Below, in pieces: positions 27,857-37,800 of a stretch of DNA of 64,000 nt; positions within the stretch are counted from its first letter, which is position 1; each line of letters starts with the position of its first letter. The DNA is taken from assembly GCF_011074885.1 (NCBI RefSeq), contig NC_054684.1, positions 248,001 to 312,000 of the forward strand. Reading direction: 5' to 3'. The notes under the pieces were generated by a model. The model had not been told where the DNA came from, searched no databases, and was given only the letters and a program-made list of their open reading frames with translations. The DNA is from Brettanomyces bruxellensis (lineage: Eukaryota > Ascomycota > Pichiomycetes > Pichiales > Pichiaceae). The position numbers and the translations under genes were made by a program.

Positions 27857-29116
27857 ATGACTGATTCGACCAAAGGAATTTTGGAGTCATCATCGGTAAT
27901 TCCAAAGAAAACTAGGGATGTGCCGCCTCCTACCTACTCGGATGTGGAGAAATATTTATCCAGTTTACTTCAAAATATGCAGCGTGAAGAACCTTACACA
28001 CTCAGTTTGAATCCCGATGTACTTTCAAATTTAAAGTCTGGTCTACCATCAGGTTCTAAGGATGTTGTTACATACACCCCTGCTGTTGACCATTCCTCAA
28101 AGAGTTTTACAAGAGGTTTTATGCTTGGACAATTATCTGTTATCATAATAATAGTTATTTTTATAAGGTTTTTCATCTTTTCCGAAGCTGAACCTGCTAA
28201 TTCAGATAAAAAGCGTGTTCACCCGAAGATATCGGGATTTGGCTCAGTAACTTATCAAAAGGAAATAAAAGGGTTGGGAGATACTTTTCAAAATATTATT
28301 AACAGTATATTGGAAAAAACATATTACGATGTTGATAATCATCAACCGGAATCACTTGATTGGTTTAATGTGCTCTTAGCTCAATTTATCATGCAAGTAA
28401 GAAGGGAAGCTTTAATCAAGGATAATATATATCATTCTTTGGACAAAGCCTTCAACGACTCAAGTCTCGCCGAATACACAGATAAAATAAACATAACGGA
28501 GGTGAATATAGGAAACGATTTCCCTATATTAAGTAACTGCAGGATAATCAACTCGAATGGGAGAATTCAAGCAAAAATAGATGTTGATGTGAGTGATACT
28601 TTAACTTTAGCGGCTGAAACCAGTTTTTTAATTAATAGCCCTAAACCAATGACAGCAAGCCTTCCTGTTCAGCTAAAAGTTTCAATAGTGAGATTTAGTG
28701 GTTGTCTAACGCTTTCACTTGTCTCTATATCGGATAATTCTATACTTCCTAAAGATAAAGTGAAGCTGACCCAAGCAGAAAAACAACAGGAACTGTTATC
28801 ACAAATTCACGAGATTAGTGAGATTGACTCTGCTGGAGTGTCGAGTGAAGAGAGAAAAACAGCAGTCATATTTTCATTCGCGCCAGATTTCCGGCTAGAA
28901 TTTGACATTAAGTCACTGATCGGATCTAAGGCAAAATTGGAGGATATGCCAAGAATTAGGTCTATAATAGAAAATGCCCTTCGCAAATGGTTGATCGACC
29001 GTTACATCGAGCCGCGATTTCACTTAATTAGAATACCGGGTATATGGTCTTCACAGAAAAAGAAGAAAAGCGAAGCAACCCCAGAAAAGGCGACCAAAAG
29101 CACAAACCAAATATAG
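27857..29116 (+). CDS. MMM1: Mmm1, ER subunit of the ERMES tether
   Basis: This 419-residue protein has a Ser/Thr/Pro-rich N-terminus and one membrane segment (about 93-109, GQLSVIIIIVIFIRFFIF). An SMP lipid-transfer domain (about 165-395) follows, with the hallmark ESLDWFNVLLAQ and the segment NDFPILSNCRI that is characteristic of Mmm1. S. cerevisiae Mmm1 is 426 residues. It is anchored in the ER and joins Mdm12, Mdm34 and Mdm10 to link ER and mitochondria and move phospholipids. Its C-terminus is Lys-rich. Its stop codon is only 8 bases from that of the convergent ELP5 gene. Confidence 0.94.
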   Translation: MTDSTKGILESSSVIPKKTRDVPPPTYSDVEKYLSSLLQNMQREEPYTLSLNPDVLSNLKSGLPSGSKDVVTYTPAVDHSSKSFTRGFMLGQLSVIIIIVIFIRFFIFSEAEPANSDKKRVHPKISGFGSVTYQKEIKGLGDTFQNIINSILEKTYYDVDNHQPESLDWFNVLLAQFIMQVRREALIKDNIYHSLDKAFNDSSLAEYTDKINITEVNIGNDFPILSNCRIINSNGRIQAKIDVDVSDTLTLAAETSFLINSPKPMTASLPVQLKVSIVRFSGCLTLSLVSISDNSILPKDKVKLTQAEKQQELLSQIHEISEIDSAGVSSEERKTAVIFSFAPDFRLEFDIKSLIGSKAKLEDMPRIRSIIENALRKWLIDRYIEPRFHLIRIPGIWSSQKKKKSEATPEKATKSTNQI

Positions 29117-29124
29117 ACAGTATT

Positions 29125-30051
29125 TCACATTGGATCCTCATACGGATTGTCGACGTCATCATCATCATAGTCGTCATCCTTGTCAAATTCGTAAACAGTT
29201 GACCCTGCTATTGATCCTATATTTTTTTGTGCTTCTATAAATGGTAACTCAACCCTCTCCTTTGCTACCCTTTGCTCCCTGGTTGTTGATAGATTAAATG
29301 TTGTAAGATTGTTAAGGAGCTCATCTCCATCGTTTTGAGATTTTGATTGCATATTGTCACTTCTGCTCTCAGCCTGTTTATATGTATGCTCTTTTGAATC
29401 CACTAATATCTGATATGTCATTGCTCTGCCAGATTTCCGTCTATATATTAATGTACATTTAAAATCTTTTCTATTGCATTCGCCTACCGGCATATCCATC
29501 CCAAATATCATGTCGTACAAATCATCTGGCTTTTTATTTCTAATACCGGCTGGTATTAATTCTAAGATTGATGTCGCCACGTATCGCAATAGCTTTAAAA
29601 TTGTCGGCCCATTTGGAGACCCAAGGTTTCTTGTTGTGGAGATATCTAGATGAAAAGTGCCATATACGGTGGTTGTTGATCTCATCAATTTGTGTATTAA
29701 AATGGTAACTTGTTGTACTGTCTTCAAATAGTTGAACGAGTCAAATATAATTAATTTTTGAGCATTTTCGTATTTGGATAGAACTCTCTCTAGCTGCTCT
29801 ATAAGCTGATCAAAAGGTACCTTTAAACCATCAATAAATTCATCAACTGAAAAATGTACTTGTTTTGTTTCAAACGAAACGAAAATAATTTTAACTGGAA
29901 GGTTTGTGGATCTAGTTTTATATATGAACTCTTTAGTTATGTTAAAAGATGACTGTAAGGCAGTGTCTAAGGCTAGAACAAATGGTGTATTTTCTCTCAG
30001 AGTCAATATTCTATTGAGTAGAACAGGTCCGGATGCAATTGAGGCAGACAT
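29125..30051 (-). CDS. IKI1: Elongator subunit Elp5 (Iki1)
   Basis: I start at the ATG at 30051 (308 residues), because the longer frame begins with GTG. Elp5 is one of the RecA-like Elp4-5-6 ring subunits of Elongator, needed for wobble-uridine modification of tRNA. The first 200 residues have the expected alpha/beta RecA-like pattern without a functional Walker A motif. The acidic C-terminal tail (VYEFDKDDDYDDDDVDNPYED) is very similar to the end of S. cerevisiae Iki1 (309 residues) and is the best diagnostic. It converges on MMM1 with 8 bases between the stops, so the two mRNAs must overlap. Confidence 0.9.
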   Translation of the reverse strand: MSASIASGPVLLNRILTLRENTPFVLALDTALQSSFNITKEFIYKTRSTNLPVKIIFVSFETKQVHFSVDEFIDGLKVPFDQLIEQLERVLSKYENAQKLIIFDSFNYLKTVQQVTILIHKLMRSTTTVYGTFHLDISTTRNLGSPNGPTILKLLRYVATSILELIPAGIRNKKPDDLYDMIFGMDMPVGECNRKDFKCTLIYRRKSGRAMTYQILVDSKEHTYKQAESRSDNMQSKSQNDGDELLNNLTTFNLSTTREQRVAKERVELPFIEAQKNIGSIAGSTVYEFDKDDDYDDDDVDNPYEDPM

Positions 30052-30549
30052 TTTCACTTCTTTCGTATCAAAAACTTGGATGTATATTTGTTATAGAACT
30101 TCAGATCCAAGCTATAGTATTTCCTCAAACTTCTGTTCAGCTGAAAAAAAAATGGGCAACAGTAGCCTTTCACAGATAATATTCCGGATTTGGATTTTCT
30201 CAGCACAAGAGGGCCTCATAATTTTCATGAGTGTTTTCTATTGTGATATGCACTACGATCTCACTTCATTGCAGGCGGTATATAGTAAGAAAAAAAATAC
30301 GTACATATTTCACCCCGGAATATGTTCAAGTGTTTTCTCTGTTTCTAACCTCGACGTTTTAAAAAGCTTTTATGAAATCACTTTCAGATATAGCCACTAT
30401 TTGAAATTTGTGTTCTTAACTTTTTTTTATTTTCTTCTATACATGTATTTGAGATACACTTCAAAAACGTAAAAAATTGCATGGGTCTAAATGGTATTTT
30501 CATCCTGCTAAATTCTTCTGTGAGCCAGGTACATGCTTTTTTCGCTTAC
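30052..30549. promoter_or_regulatory. ELP5 promoter and permease 3' region
   Basis: These 498 bases hold the ELP5 promoter and the downstream end of the permease gene. The long plus-strand open frame crossing it is antisense to the ELP5 start and has no homology that I recognise. Confidence 0.45.
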
Positions 30550-32313
30550 TTAACACCAGAACTTGTATATTCTATAATAGAAAGGTTTACTTCTGATGTG
30601 GGCCTTTTCTTCTAGAATAACTTGTTTAAGGTGACCCAAGTCGTAGTTCCTTCTTCCAGTATCGATGTCGATATCCCTTGTCTTGATATAAAAGAATGAA
30701 TCCCTTTTCCAAAAAATATAAAAAACGATGAAGACTATTAAAACAGGTATTGATAGCATTCCTTCAAAGAAAGCCTCTGCATTTGGTTCCTCTCCAATTG
30801 GAAATAAAGCAATGTAAAATTGAGCAATCAAGATCAACGAGTTCATTAGTATGCCAAACCATGAACCTATTTTTCCACATTGTGAAACATACGTTAGTTC
30901 ATCCACACTTCTTTCACGAAGTTCCAATGCGGCTCTAAATCTTAAATGACAGGCACATATAGATGCCCACGTGAAAACGCAAGACAAACCTGATAAGGCT
31001 AATAACCATGTAAACACTGTTTCCTGTTGTGGAGAGGCTGCGATAAAGCAAAGCAATCCAAATATTAGAGAAATTAATATTCCAACCAACGGTCTTCCCA
31101 TGCGATCAATGTATCCAAATACTTTTGGTGCCATTCCCATCTCCGAAAGACAGCAAATTGTTCGAGAGCAGGCAAAAACAGAGGAGTTGCCAACTGACAA
31201 AACGGCTATCATAATAACTGCGTTCAACACTGAAGGCAGTCCCTTAATACCATGGTTTTTAATAGCAATGACAAATGGCGAGGCCTTAGCATCTACTGAT
31301 GATGTACCATTTAAAAGTTGGGGATCATTGTAAGGAATTAACAATCCAATCAAAATCAATGAAATAATGTAAAATAAGGTGATTTTCCAAAACACTTGTT
31401 TAATTGCGGAGGGAAGTGTTTCCCGTGGATTATCTGTCTCCGCAGCTGCCAAACCACATAATTCGGTACCTGCAAAGGAGAATGCTGCAGTAACAAACAC
31501 CGAGCAAACACCCTTAAAGCCATTAGCAAATGCACCAGGATCATGCCAAAACTTACCACCAATAAACTCATGATCTGGTCCTCCTCCACAGTCCAAAACA
31601 ATTCCAAGGATTATAAAAGCAACTATTGCAACTATTTTGCATAAGGAAAACACAAATTCTGCTTCACCAAATCCTTTGATTCCAAACATATTGATTATTG
31701 CAATGATTACGTAAAAGATTGCAACCCACGAAGCCGAATTGACAGACGTGTTCCAGAATTTTATTGTCAAAGAAGCAGCAACCAACTCCAATGGTAACGT
31801 GACACACCATTGCAAAGCATAATCCCATGCCATACAAAATCCCCAAATTGGTGAAATGAATCTTGTATTATATTGCATAAAGGAGCCGCTGACAGGAAAT
31901 GTGGCAGCTAGTTCACCTAATGCTTGAATTGTGCAATACATCATAGCACCTGTTAGAGTCCATGCAATCAAAAGTGCTGCTGGACCACCTACTGCAAGAG
32001 CACTTCCGGAACCGACGAATAAACCAGTACCAACAGATCCGCCAATTGCAATCATCTGTATATGTCTTCTTTTTAGCTTTCGCTGAAATGGAGCCCTTAT
32101 AGAACGTAGATTAGATTTCTGAATTGTGGAAAGATTACGGTCCACCATTCCGTATTCAGCAGATTTGAATGAATTCTTAAATCGTTGCCATATTGATACT
32201 TCAGCCTTTCCCCTTAATGGATAAACGCTTTCCTGTGATGGAGGATAATTATCCACCATGGACGTAGACGCTTCTGAAAATAGCTTGATATCTCCTCTCA
32301 AATCATTAATCAT
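30550..32313 (-). CDS. GAP1: Gap1-type general amino acid permease (YAT family)
   Basis: This 587-residue protein has a hydrophilic N-terminus of about 85 residues followed by 12 membrane segments. The first carries the substrate-binding signature GGSVGTGLFVGSG. The motif FSFAGTELCGLAAAETDNPRE in helix 6 and the C-terminal YRIYKFWC are typical of the Gap1 subgroup, including the conserved Trp-Cys end whose Cys is palmitoylated in yeasts. Gap1 is a proton symporter for all amino acids, held down by good nitrogen sources at transcription and by ubiquitin-driven endocytosis. Lysines near residues 5-60 would be the ubiquitin sites. Related permeases (Agp, Gnp, Hip1) are possible, but the C-terminus favours Gap1. 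Several GATA-type motifs lie in the long upstream region. Confidence 0.82.
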   Translation of the reverse strand: MINDLRGDIKLFSEASTSMVDNYPPSQESVYPLRGKAEVSIWQRFKNSFKSAEYGMVDRNLSTIQKSNLRSIRAPFQRKLKRRHIQMIAIGGSVGTGLFVGSGSALAVGGPAALLIAWTLTGAMMYCTIQALGELAATFPVSGSFMQYNTRFISPIWGFCMAWDYALQWCVTLPLELVAASLTIKFWNTSVNSASWVAIFYVIIAIINMFGIKGFGEAEFVFSLCKIVAIVAFIILGIVLDCGGGPDHEFIGGKFWHDPGAFANGFKGVCSVFVTAAFSFAGTELCGLAAAETDNPRETLPSAIKQVFWKITLFYIISLILIGLLIPYNDPQLLNGTSSVDAKASPFVIAIKNHGIKGLPSVLNAVIMIAVLSVGNSSVFACSRTICCLSEMGMAPKVFGYIDRMGRPLVGILISLIFGLLCFIAASPQQETVFTWLLALSGLSCVFTWASICACHLRFRAALELRERSVDELTYVSQCGKIGSWFGILMNSLILIAQFYIALFPIGEEPNAEAFFEGMLSIPVLIVFIVFYIFWKRDSFFYIKTRDIDIDTGRRNYDLGHLKQVILEEKAHIRSKPFYYRIYKFWC

Positions 32314-33710
32314 TGCGTCAGTATTGAAAGAAGTTACAAAACTTTGACCAGCGAAACCTCTATTTTACATGTCCACTGTATAAAACAGGATTGGCTATCA
32401 GACATTTAAGAAATAATGGATGTAGTCCTGTTTTATAGAATATATTTGTGACTTCAAAATTGTTGGCATGACCCTTCACCGCATAATATATACATATTTA
32501 AGGTGCATTCTATCCTTTCTTAGTTATGCTATTGTGTCATCTACAGGCGGCATGAATATATTCAATTTAACAATATCCTTGACGGGAAACCGTTCAAACA
32601 GGTGAAGCCAAACATTGGATTGAATGTAATTCATGAAATGAATTCCGTATGATGATACCTGCAAAATACAATGGTTGTCAAAATAGTTGGCGCTTAGTTC
32701 CAGATTTCTATGTATAACAGTTTTCTTAGAATGGTGATATCCAAAAGCTCAAAGAATTATGATAGTACTTTATTGCATTGTTTCCCTGTCTGCCGCCCTA
32801 CATTTTATTACTTTTTTTGTTATTTTCTCGGCTTTGGGGTAGCTTATCTCTAATTCCCTGTAATTTTTTAGTGGTTAGCCGCATTTATGCTCCTAAGTAT
32901 ATTTATTGTCTTTGTAATCGTACTTTTATTTCTCGTCTAATCATATATTTTGTCAGGTTCGGGCGAGACTTTTGTCGGCTCTGCATGAAGAAAGTTGATA
33001 ATATACGTGCGTTTGACTTATTTTATTGGCATCTGATATTTAATAGCAATCATCATCTTTGAAAACTAAAATAAATTACCGTAAAATATAATCTTACTTT
33101 TAGCTACAATTTTCGCATGTATAGATATGATTGGTAAGTAAGAGGTGGCTACAATAAATGAATTTTATCTGCAATAGCGCGCTCAGGTTTTTTACCCTTT
33201 TCTCGCATATACATTTTCTTATTTTTTTGAACGTCATTGAAAAATCAGAACGGAATGTTTCGTGCATTCTCAAACTCACAGCCAATATCGTGCATCCAAT
33301 ATTCTAAACTTAGGCTACATAAATGCATTTCTCATAATGCATTAATATTTCTATTGTTATTGCTGTATATTTTCAGCCTTAAATTCGAAGATGTCGAGCC
33401 CAGTTCGATCAATTTTCCACGGCATTAAGTCCCCCAACACTTTCCTGTTTCGCAAAATGAAGCACTTGCCGATCAGATAGATAAAAAATTTTCAGCTACC
33501 CTGTCTCGTTTCCATGATATTTCTTCCAAAATCGTTGTCGGATTTCATATTTCCCGTGGATAATCCGTGTTCTTTTGCGGTAACTTTCAATTTGCTGCTC
33601 CTCAATGAGTTTCTTTTTTTTACTTCTAATAGATATCGAAAAGAGCAATAAAAACTTATCTAGTTTTTATAACAATAACTTATGAATAGCATAATTCTGA
33701 GAACTTCAGG
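32314..33710. promoter_or_regulatory. Long (1.4 kb) upstream region of the permease
   Basis: No convincing gene lies in these 1397 bases. Open frames of 60-94 codons (for example 32778-33062) are AT-driven and hydrophobic without conserved features. A 29-codon frame at 33391-33480 is the only one with a balanced composition, and it is too short to call. The region probably holds the permease promoter (GATA motif at 32843-32848) and the 3' end of the unknown gene at 33711. Confidence 0.45.
32843..32848 (-). promoter_or_regulatory. GATAAG motif upstream of the permease
   Basis: CTTATC on this strand reads GATAAG towards the permease, 530 bases before its ATG. GATAAG is the Gln3/Gat1 nitrogen-catabolite site of GAP1. 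A single distant site is weak evidence. Confidence 0.35.
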
Positions 33711-34433
33711 TTAGGATATGTAGTCTGAGTTGTTCAAAGGAAATCTTATTGAAGATTGTTGGCATACAAAGTGATCAGCAATATGTATCTTTCCTCCATT
33801 GTATTCATTTAAAAAAGCCGGACCGTCGGTAACTGACTCTGGATCTTTTTGTGGCTCCGGTTCTATCCAGTAAAGTTTGTTTGTCAGTAGCGTTATCAGC
33901 TGGGATTGAAATTGTATTACATCTTTAAAATCTGAAAAGTCATAGGTTTCGTTTAAAAAATCAACCGCCTGGTCAGTCAGCGGATCTAAGGATGAGTAGC
34001 ATCCGTTAAACCAAATATCCTTTACAGTACTAGGATATATTGGAACGGTCATTATCCATTGACCGACTTTTTCCTTGTGGTCCATATTTGCTTCCTTTCT
34101 TGGATTAAAGGTCTTTGGAAACCCAACGGTGGATGACTGAGATTGAGCTAAAGGGCTAAACAAAGTGCAGTTTTTGGAATTTAACTTTGAAGAATTTATC
34201 AAAATTTGAGGATTGATGGATTCTGGGAGTATTTCTTCATCTGAAATCATTCTGTCTGGTAAAACTTTTGAACTCAAGACAGAGGAAACATTCGCGTTCA
34301 TCGCTCTAATACTTTGGCTATCTAAAGTATTTAAAGCAAGTTTTGATCTTTTTGCATGTGTTTCAATATTTTGCTGTTTTCTCATCTTATTGTGCCTTCT
34401 TGTCATGAATAAAATTCCTAAATCCGGTTTCAT
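33711..34433 (-). CDS. Unrecognised 240-residue protein
   Basis: I do not recognise this protein. The N-terminus is basic (residues 10-32, RRHNKMRKQQ), the middle (about 35-110) is Ser/Asn-rich and probably disordered. The C-terminal half has a more structured composition: VGQWIMTVPIYPSTVKDIWFN (about 126-146), then an acidic helical stretch and KLYWIEPEP near 193-201. No signal peptide or membrane segment is visible. It is divergent from RAD2 with 407 bases between the starts, so it shares that promoter region, which has an ACGCGT box. A second ATG at codon 10 could be used. The length, balanced composition and lack of stops make it a likely real gene. Confidence 0.6.
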   Translation of the reverse strand: MKPDLGILFMTRRHNKMRKQQNIETHAKRSKLALNTLDSQSIRAMNANVSSVLSSKVLPDRMISDEEILPESINPQILINSSKLNSKNCTLFSPLAQSQSSTVGFPKTFNPRKEANMDHKEKVGQWIMTVPIYPSTVKDIWFNGCYSSLDPLTDQAVDFLNETYDFSDFKDVIQFQSQLITLLTNKLYWIEPEPQKDPESVTDGPAFLNEYNGGKIHIADHFVCQQSSIRFPLNNSDYIS

Positions 34434-34840
34434 TGAAAAGTTTATCTGGTGGGTATTTTCAAGGATTTTAATGCTCTTTCTTTTTAGAAATACACTTTCC
34501 CTGCCTAGTTTATTCCCAATGCATATTCAAAAGCAAAAAGTAAAGAAGGTAATTTTTTAATGATAAGGACTTGCGTGAGAATTGTTTAACCTTATATGTA
34601 AATCGATATACAAGATGCAAAGTTTCCCCTTTTGAAAACCGAGCTTCAATAAGCGCCAAGAATACTAATCCGGAAAGACATGAAAGAACAGAAAAAAAAA
34701 TTAGTATATCGACGCGTCAATACTATCTATCAATTTCGAATCAAGATGGCAACGGTTTATCTTGCCCGCCACACTAATAAAGATAAGATGGTTCTTGATT
34801 TTAAGAGTTCAAATTATCATCCTACATTTATTTCCTAATA
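34434..34840. promoter_or_regulatory. Divergent promoter of the unknown gene and RAD2
   Basis: These 407 bases separate two divergent starts. The one clear element is the ACGCGT box listed separately. Confidence 0.5.
34712..34717. promoter_or_regulatory. MluI cell-cycle box (ACGCGT) before RAD2
   Basis: ACGCGT within GACGCGTCAA lies 124 bases before the RAD2 ATG. It is the core binding site of MBF (Mbp1-Swi6), which drives G1/S expression of DNA replication and repair genes. It is the only perfect copy in this promoter. Confidence 0.55.
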
Positions 34841-37800
34841 ATGGGTGTTCATGAATTATGGGATATTGTTGGACCTACAGCTAGGCCTGTGCGTTTGGAA
34901 GCTCTTAGAAGTAAAAGATTGGCCATTGATGCGTCCATTTGGATTTACCAGTTTTTAAAGGCTGTAAGAGATAAAAATGGAAATACGTTAAAGAATGCGC
35001 ATATAGTCGGATTCTTTCGACGAATATGCAAACTTCTATACTTTGGCATAAGACCTGTCTTTGTTTTTGATGGTGGTGTCCCTGCACTTAAAAAGCAAAC
35101 CATACGAAAGAGGAAAGAGCGACGCCAAGATCAAAAAGAAAATGTGGAGAAAACGGCCCAACGTTTACTAGCAAAGCAGTTACAACATAGAGCGGAGGCC
35201 GAGAATGAAGGTGATAGAGCGATAATATCTCATAAGCAAGTTTTTGCTACAAAACGAGAGGTTCCTATCGAAAATCTTCAATTCGAAGAGTACTACGATG
35301 ATAACAACTATCTAAAATCAGCACATATTTCGCAATCTGGAGGACAGGAACCGAAGAAGAAGGAAAGGGAAAGTAAATTTTTTGGAAAACAGGATGACTA
35401 TGACTTGCCAAGGCTAGAGAAGTTCGACATTGACAAGAATGATGAACGTATGGTTACTGATTACGAGTATGATCGTTTAACACAAAATATAAAGGACGGT
35501 CTCGGTGATGTAAACCTAGATAATATAGATCCGGAGTCTAGTCAATTTGATAAGCTACCATTATCAACGCAGTATATCATTCTTTCACATTTAAGGTTAC
35601 GGTCGAGGTTAAGAATGGGATATACTAAAGACCAGTTGGAGGCTCTTTTCCCTAATAGCATGGAGTTCAGTAAATTTCAAATTCAAATGGTGCAAAAGCG
35701 TAACTATTATACCCAAAGATTGATGAACGCTTCTGGAATGGATAAAGACAGTTTTGATGATATTTCAAGGAGGGTTGCTGGCGAGAAAAATAGGGAATAC
35801 AAGTTAAAACGAACAGAGGGTGGTTATGTACTGTCAATTACAAAGGAGAACGAGGATGAAGGTAGAACTGTCGAAAAGCCTATCAAGATAAGTGATGAAA
35901 ATGAAACAGAAGATGACAAGGAAAGTTTCCAATCTGAGGATGAGTTTTTAGATAATTTTGAGCCTGATAATAATGATTCTGGCAACGAGATAGATTCTCT
36001 TGATTATTGGCCAGACACAGATGACTCAAATAAAGTTGGTAATGAAAAGAAACTGGATAAGAAATCTCCTGGGAGCATTACTTATAGTGAGAATAATGAT
36101 AATAAAAATGATAGCGATGACGATGACGATGACGATAACGATGATGATTCGGTACAGTGGGAGGATCTAAGCTTGGATAAGAAAACGTCTTCATTCCCCA
36201 TTGAGATGAATAAATCCGGATTGCCTACCATTTCTCTAAGAGAAAATAAGCCTCAACACCATGAGGCTGTAACAGCATTTATGGACCCGTCAATTCATTC
36301 CGATAATACTCTTTTTGTCGAGCAATCAAAAAATAAAGAACGGAATACGCCAGATCCTATAATGGATAAGATTAAGTCCCTTTACGAGTATGCGGAAAGA
36401 AATAATAAAAATAATGCCACCATGACTGTACCACCCATAATACAGCAAGATACTGAAAGTTTTCCGACAGATGAGGATGAATTGCACAGTATGGAAGAAG
36501 ATGAACTCAGACAAGCAATTGAGCTTTCGAAGAAGGATTATCGTAGCATGCAGCAGAAATCAAATGATAAAGCTGATTCAAATATCGTTACAGCACGAGA
36601 TACTGACCAGCCACCTATCATTCTTACTAAAGAAGCACTTAGTAAGACTTTGAAACTTCCAACTTTTAACACAGGTGGCTCGTTGTTGCAGAAAGGAAAT
36701 GTACCTCAAATTCATAAAAAAAAGAAAACTCACGATAACATAACGGCAGAAAAGGTTAGCAGTGATTCAAATTCACCAAAAGGATTTGCAGCAAAGAATG
36801 CCGAGGTCTCTTCTAAACCGAAGAATGACAGCAAAATACCTGCCAAACTTCCGGACTGGTTTAATAACACAGAGGTCAATCAAACTCCTGAAGAAAGATT
36901 TAAATCAGATATCGGTGTTAACAATGCACTAAATGAGAAAACAGAAGACGAGAAAGCGGGAATAGTAAAGTTTTCGGAAGTGGAAGACCTTTTATCCGCC
37001 AAGGATGAGGTGTCTGATCCGCTTATTTTAGATGATGCCAATAAGCCGAAAGAAAAGGCTGAGGTGATATATATTCGGGATTCTGATGAGTATGATTCTC
37101 CAGCCACTCAAGAAAGTCCTAAAGAATCTGCGGTCCAGGTTAGCGGTAACGCCCAAGTACAAAAGAGCAGAACTGCTGAACAAATTCCAGATGATTTGGT
37201 GGCGAACCCTTTGTCTAGATCAAATGGTGCTAAGCAGGGGCTTGAAGATAGCTATGAGTTTTCTGAAGAAGAAGAAGAAATTTTAAATCAAAATTTAAAG
37301 AAAGAAGAAGAGACATATGGTCAATTTGTGGACACTATTTCACAGAATGTCGCTCCTAGACAAAATAGCGGCTCTAAATGGACTATGGATGAAGAAATAA
37401 AGCTCCAAGAAAAGTTAAAGAAGCAGAAGCGTGATTCAGATGAAGTGTCAACAAGTATGATATTAGATGTTCAGGATTTACTTTCGAGATTTGGAATTCC
37501 ATTTATAACTGCACCTATGGAGGCAGAAGCGCAATGTGCAGAACTTTTCGGACTTAAATTGGTTGATGGTATAGTTACAGATGATTCTGATTGCTTTTTA
37601 TTTGGAGGAAGTATAATATACAAAAACATGTTCAATGAAAAAAATTTTGTTGAATGTTACCAGTTGGAGGATATTGCTATGGATATGGGGTTAACCAGAA
37701 AGCAGATGATAGATCTGGCCCTAATGCTTGGAAGTGATTACACATCGGGGTTGAAAGGTGTTGGTAAAGTCACCGCTGTCGAAATATTATCCGAATTTGG

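Noticed and set aside
29906..30472. 188-codon plus-strand open frame
   Set aside because: It is antisense to the ELP5 start and promoter; composition is AT-driven and there is no recognisable domain.
32641..32720. Possible C/D snoRNA (ATGATGA box)
   Set aside because: No CTGA D box or terminal stem lies at a suitable distance; the same was true for ATGATGA near 27783, 53035 and 59168.
32778..33062. 94-codon hydrophobic frame
   Set aside because: Leu/Phe/Ile-rich composition is expected of T-rich sequence; no family features.
33391..33480. 29-codon frame beginning MSSPVRSIFHG
   Set aside because: Balanced composition and a preceding TTTTCAG look like a small gene or exon, but there is no branch point, upstream exon or known match.
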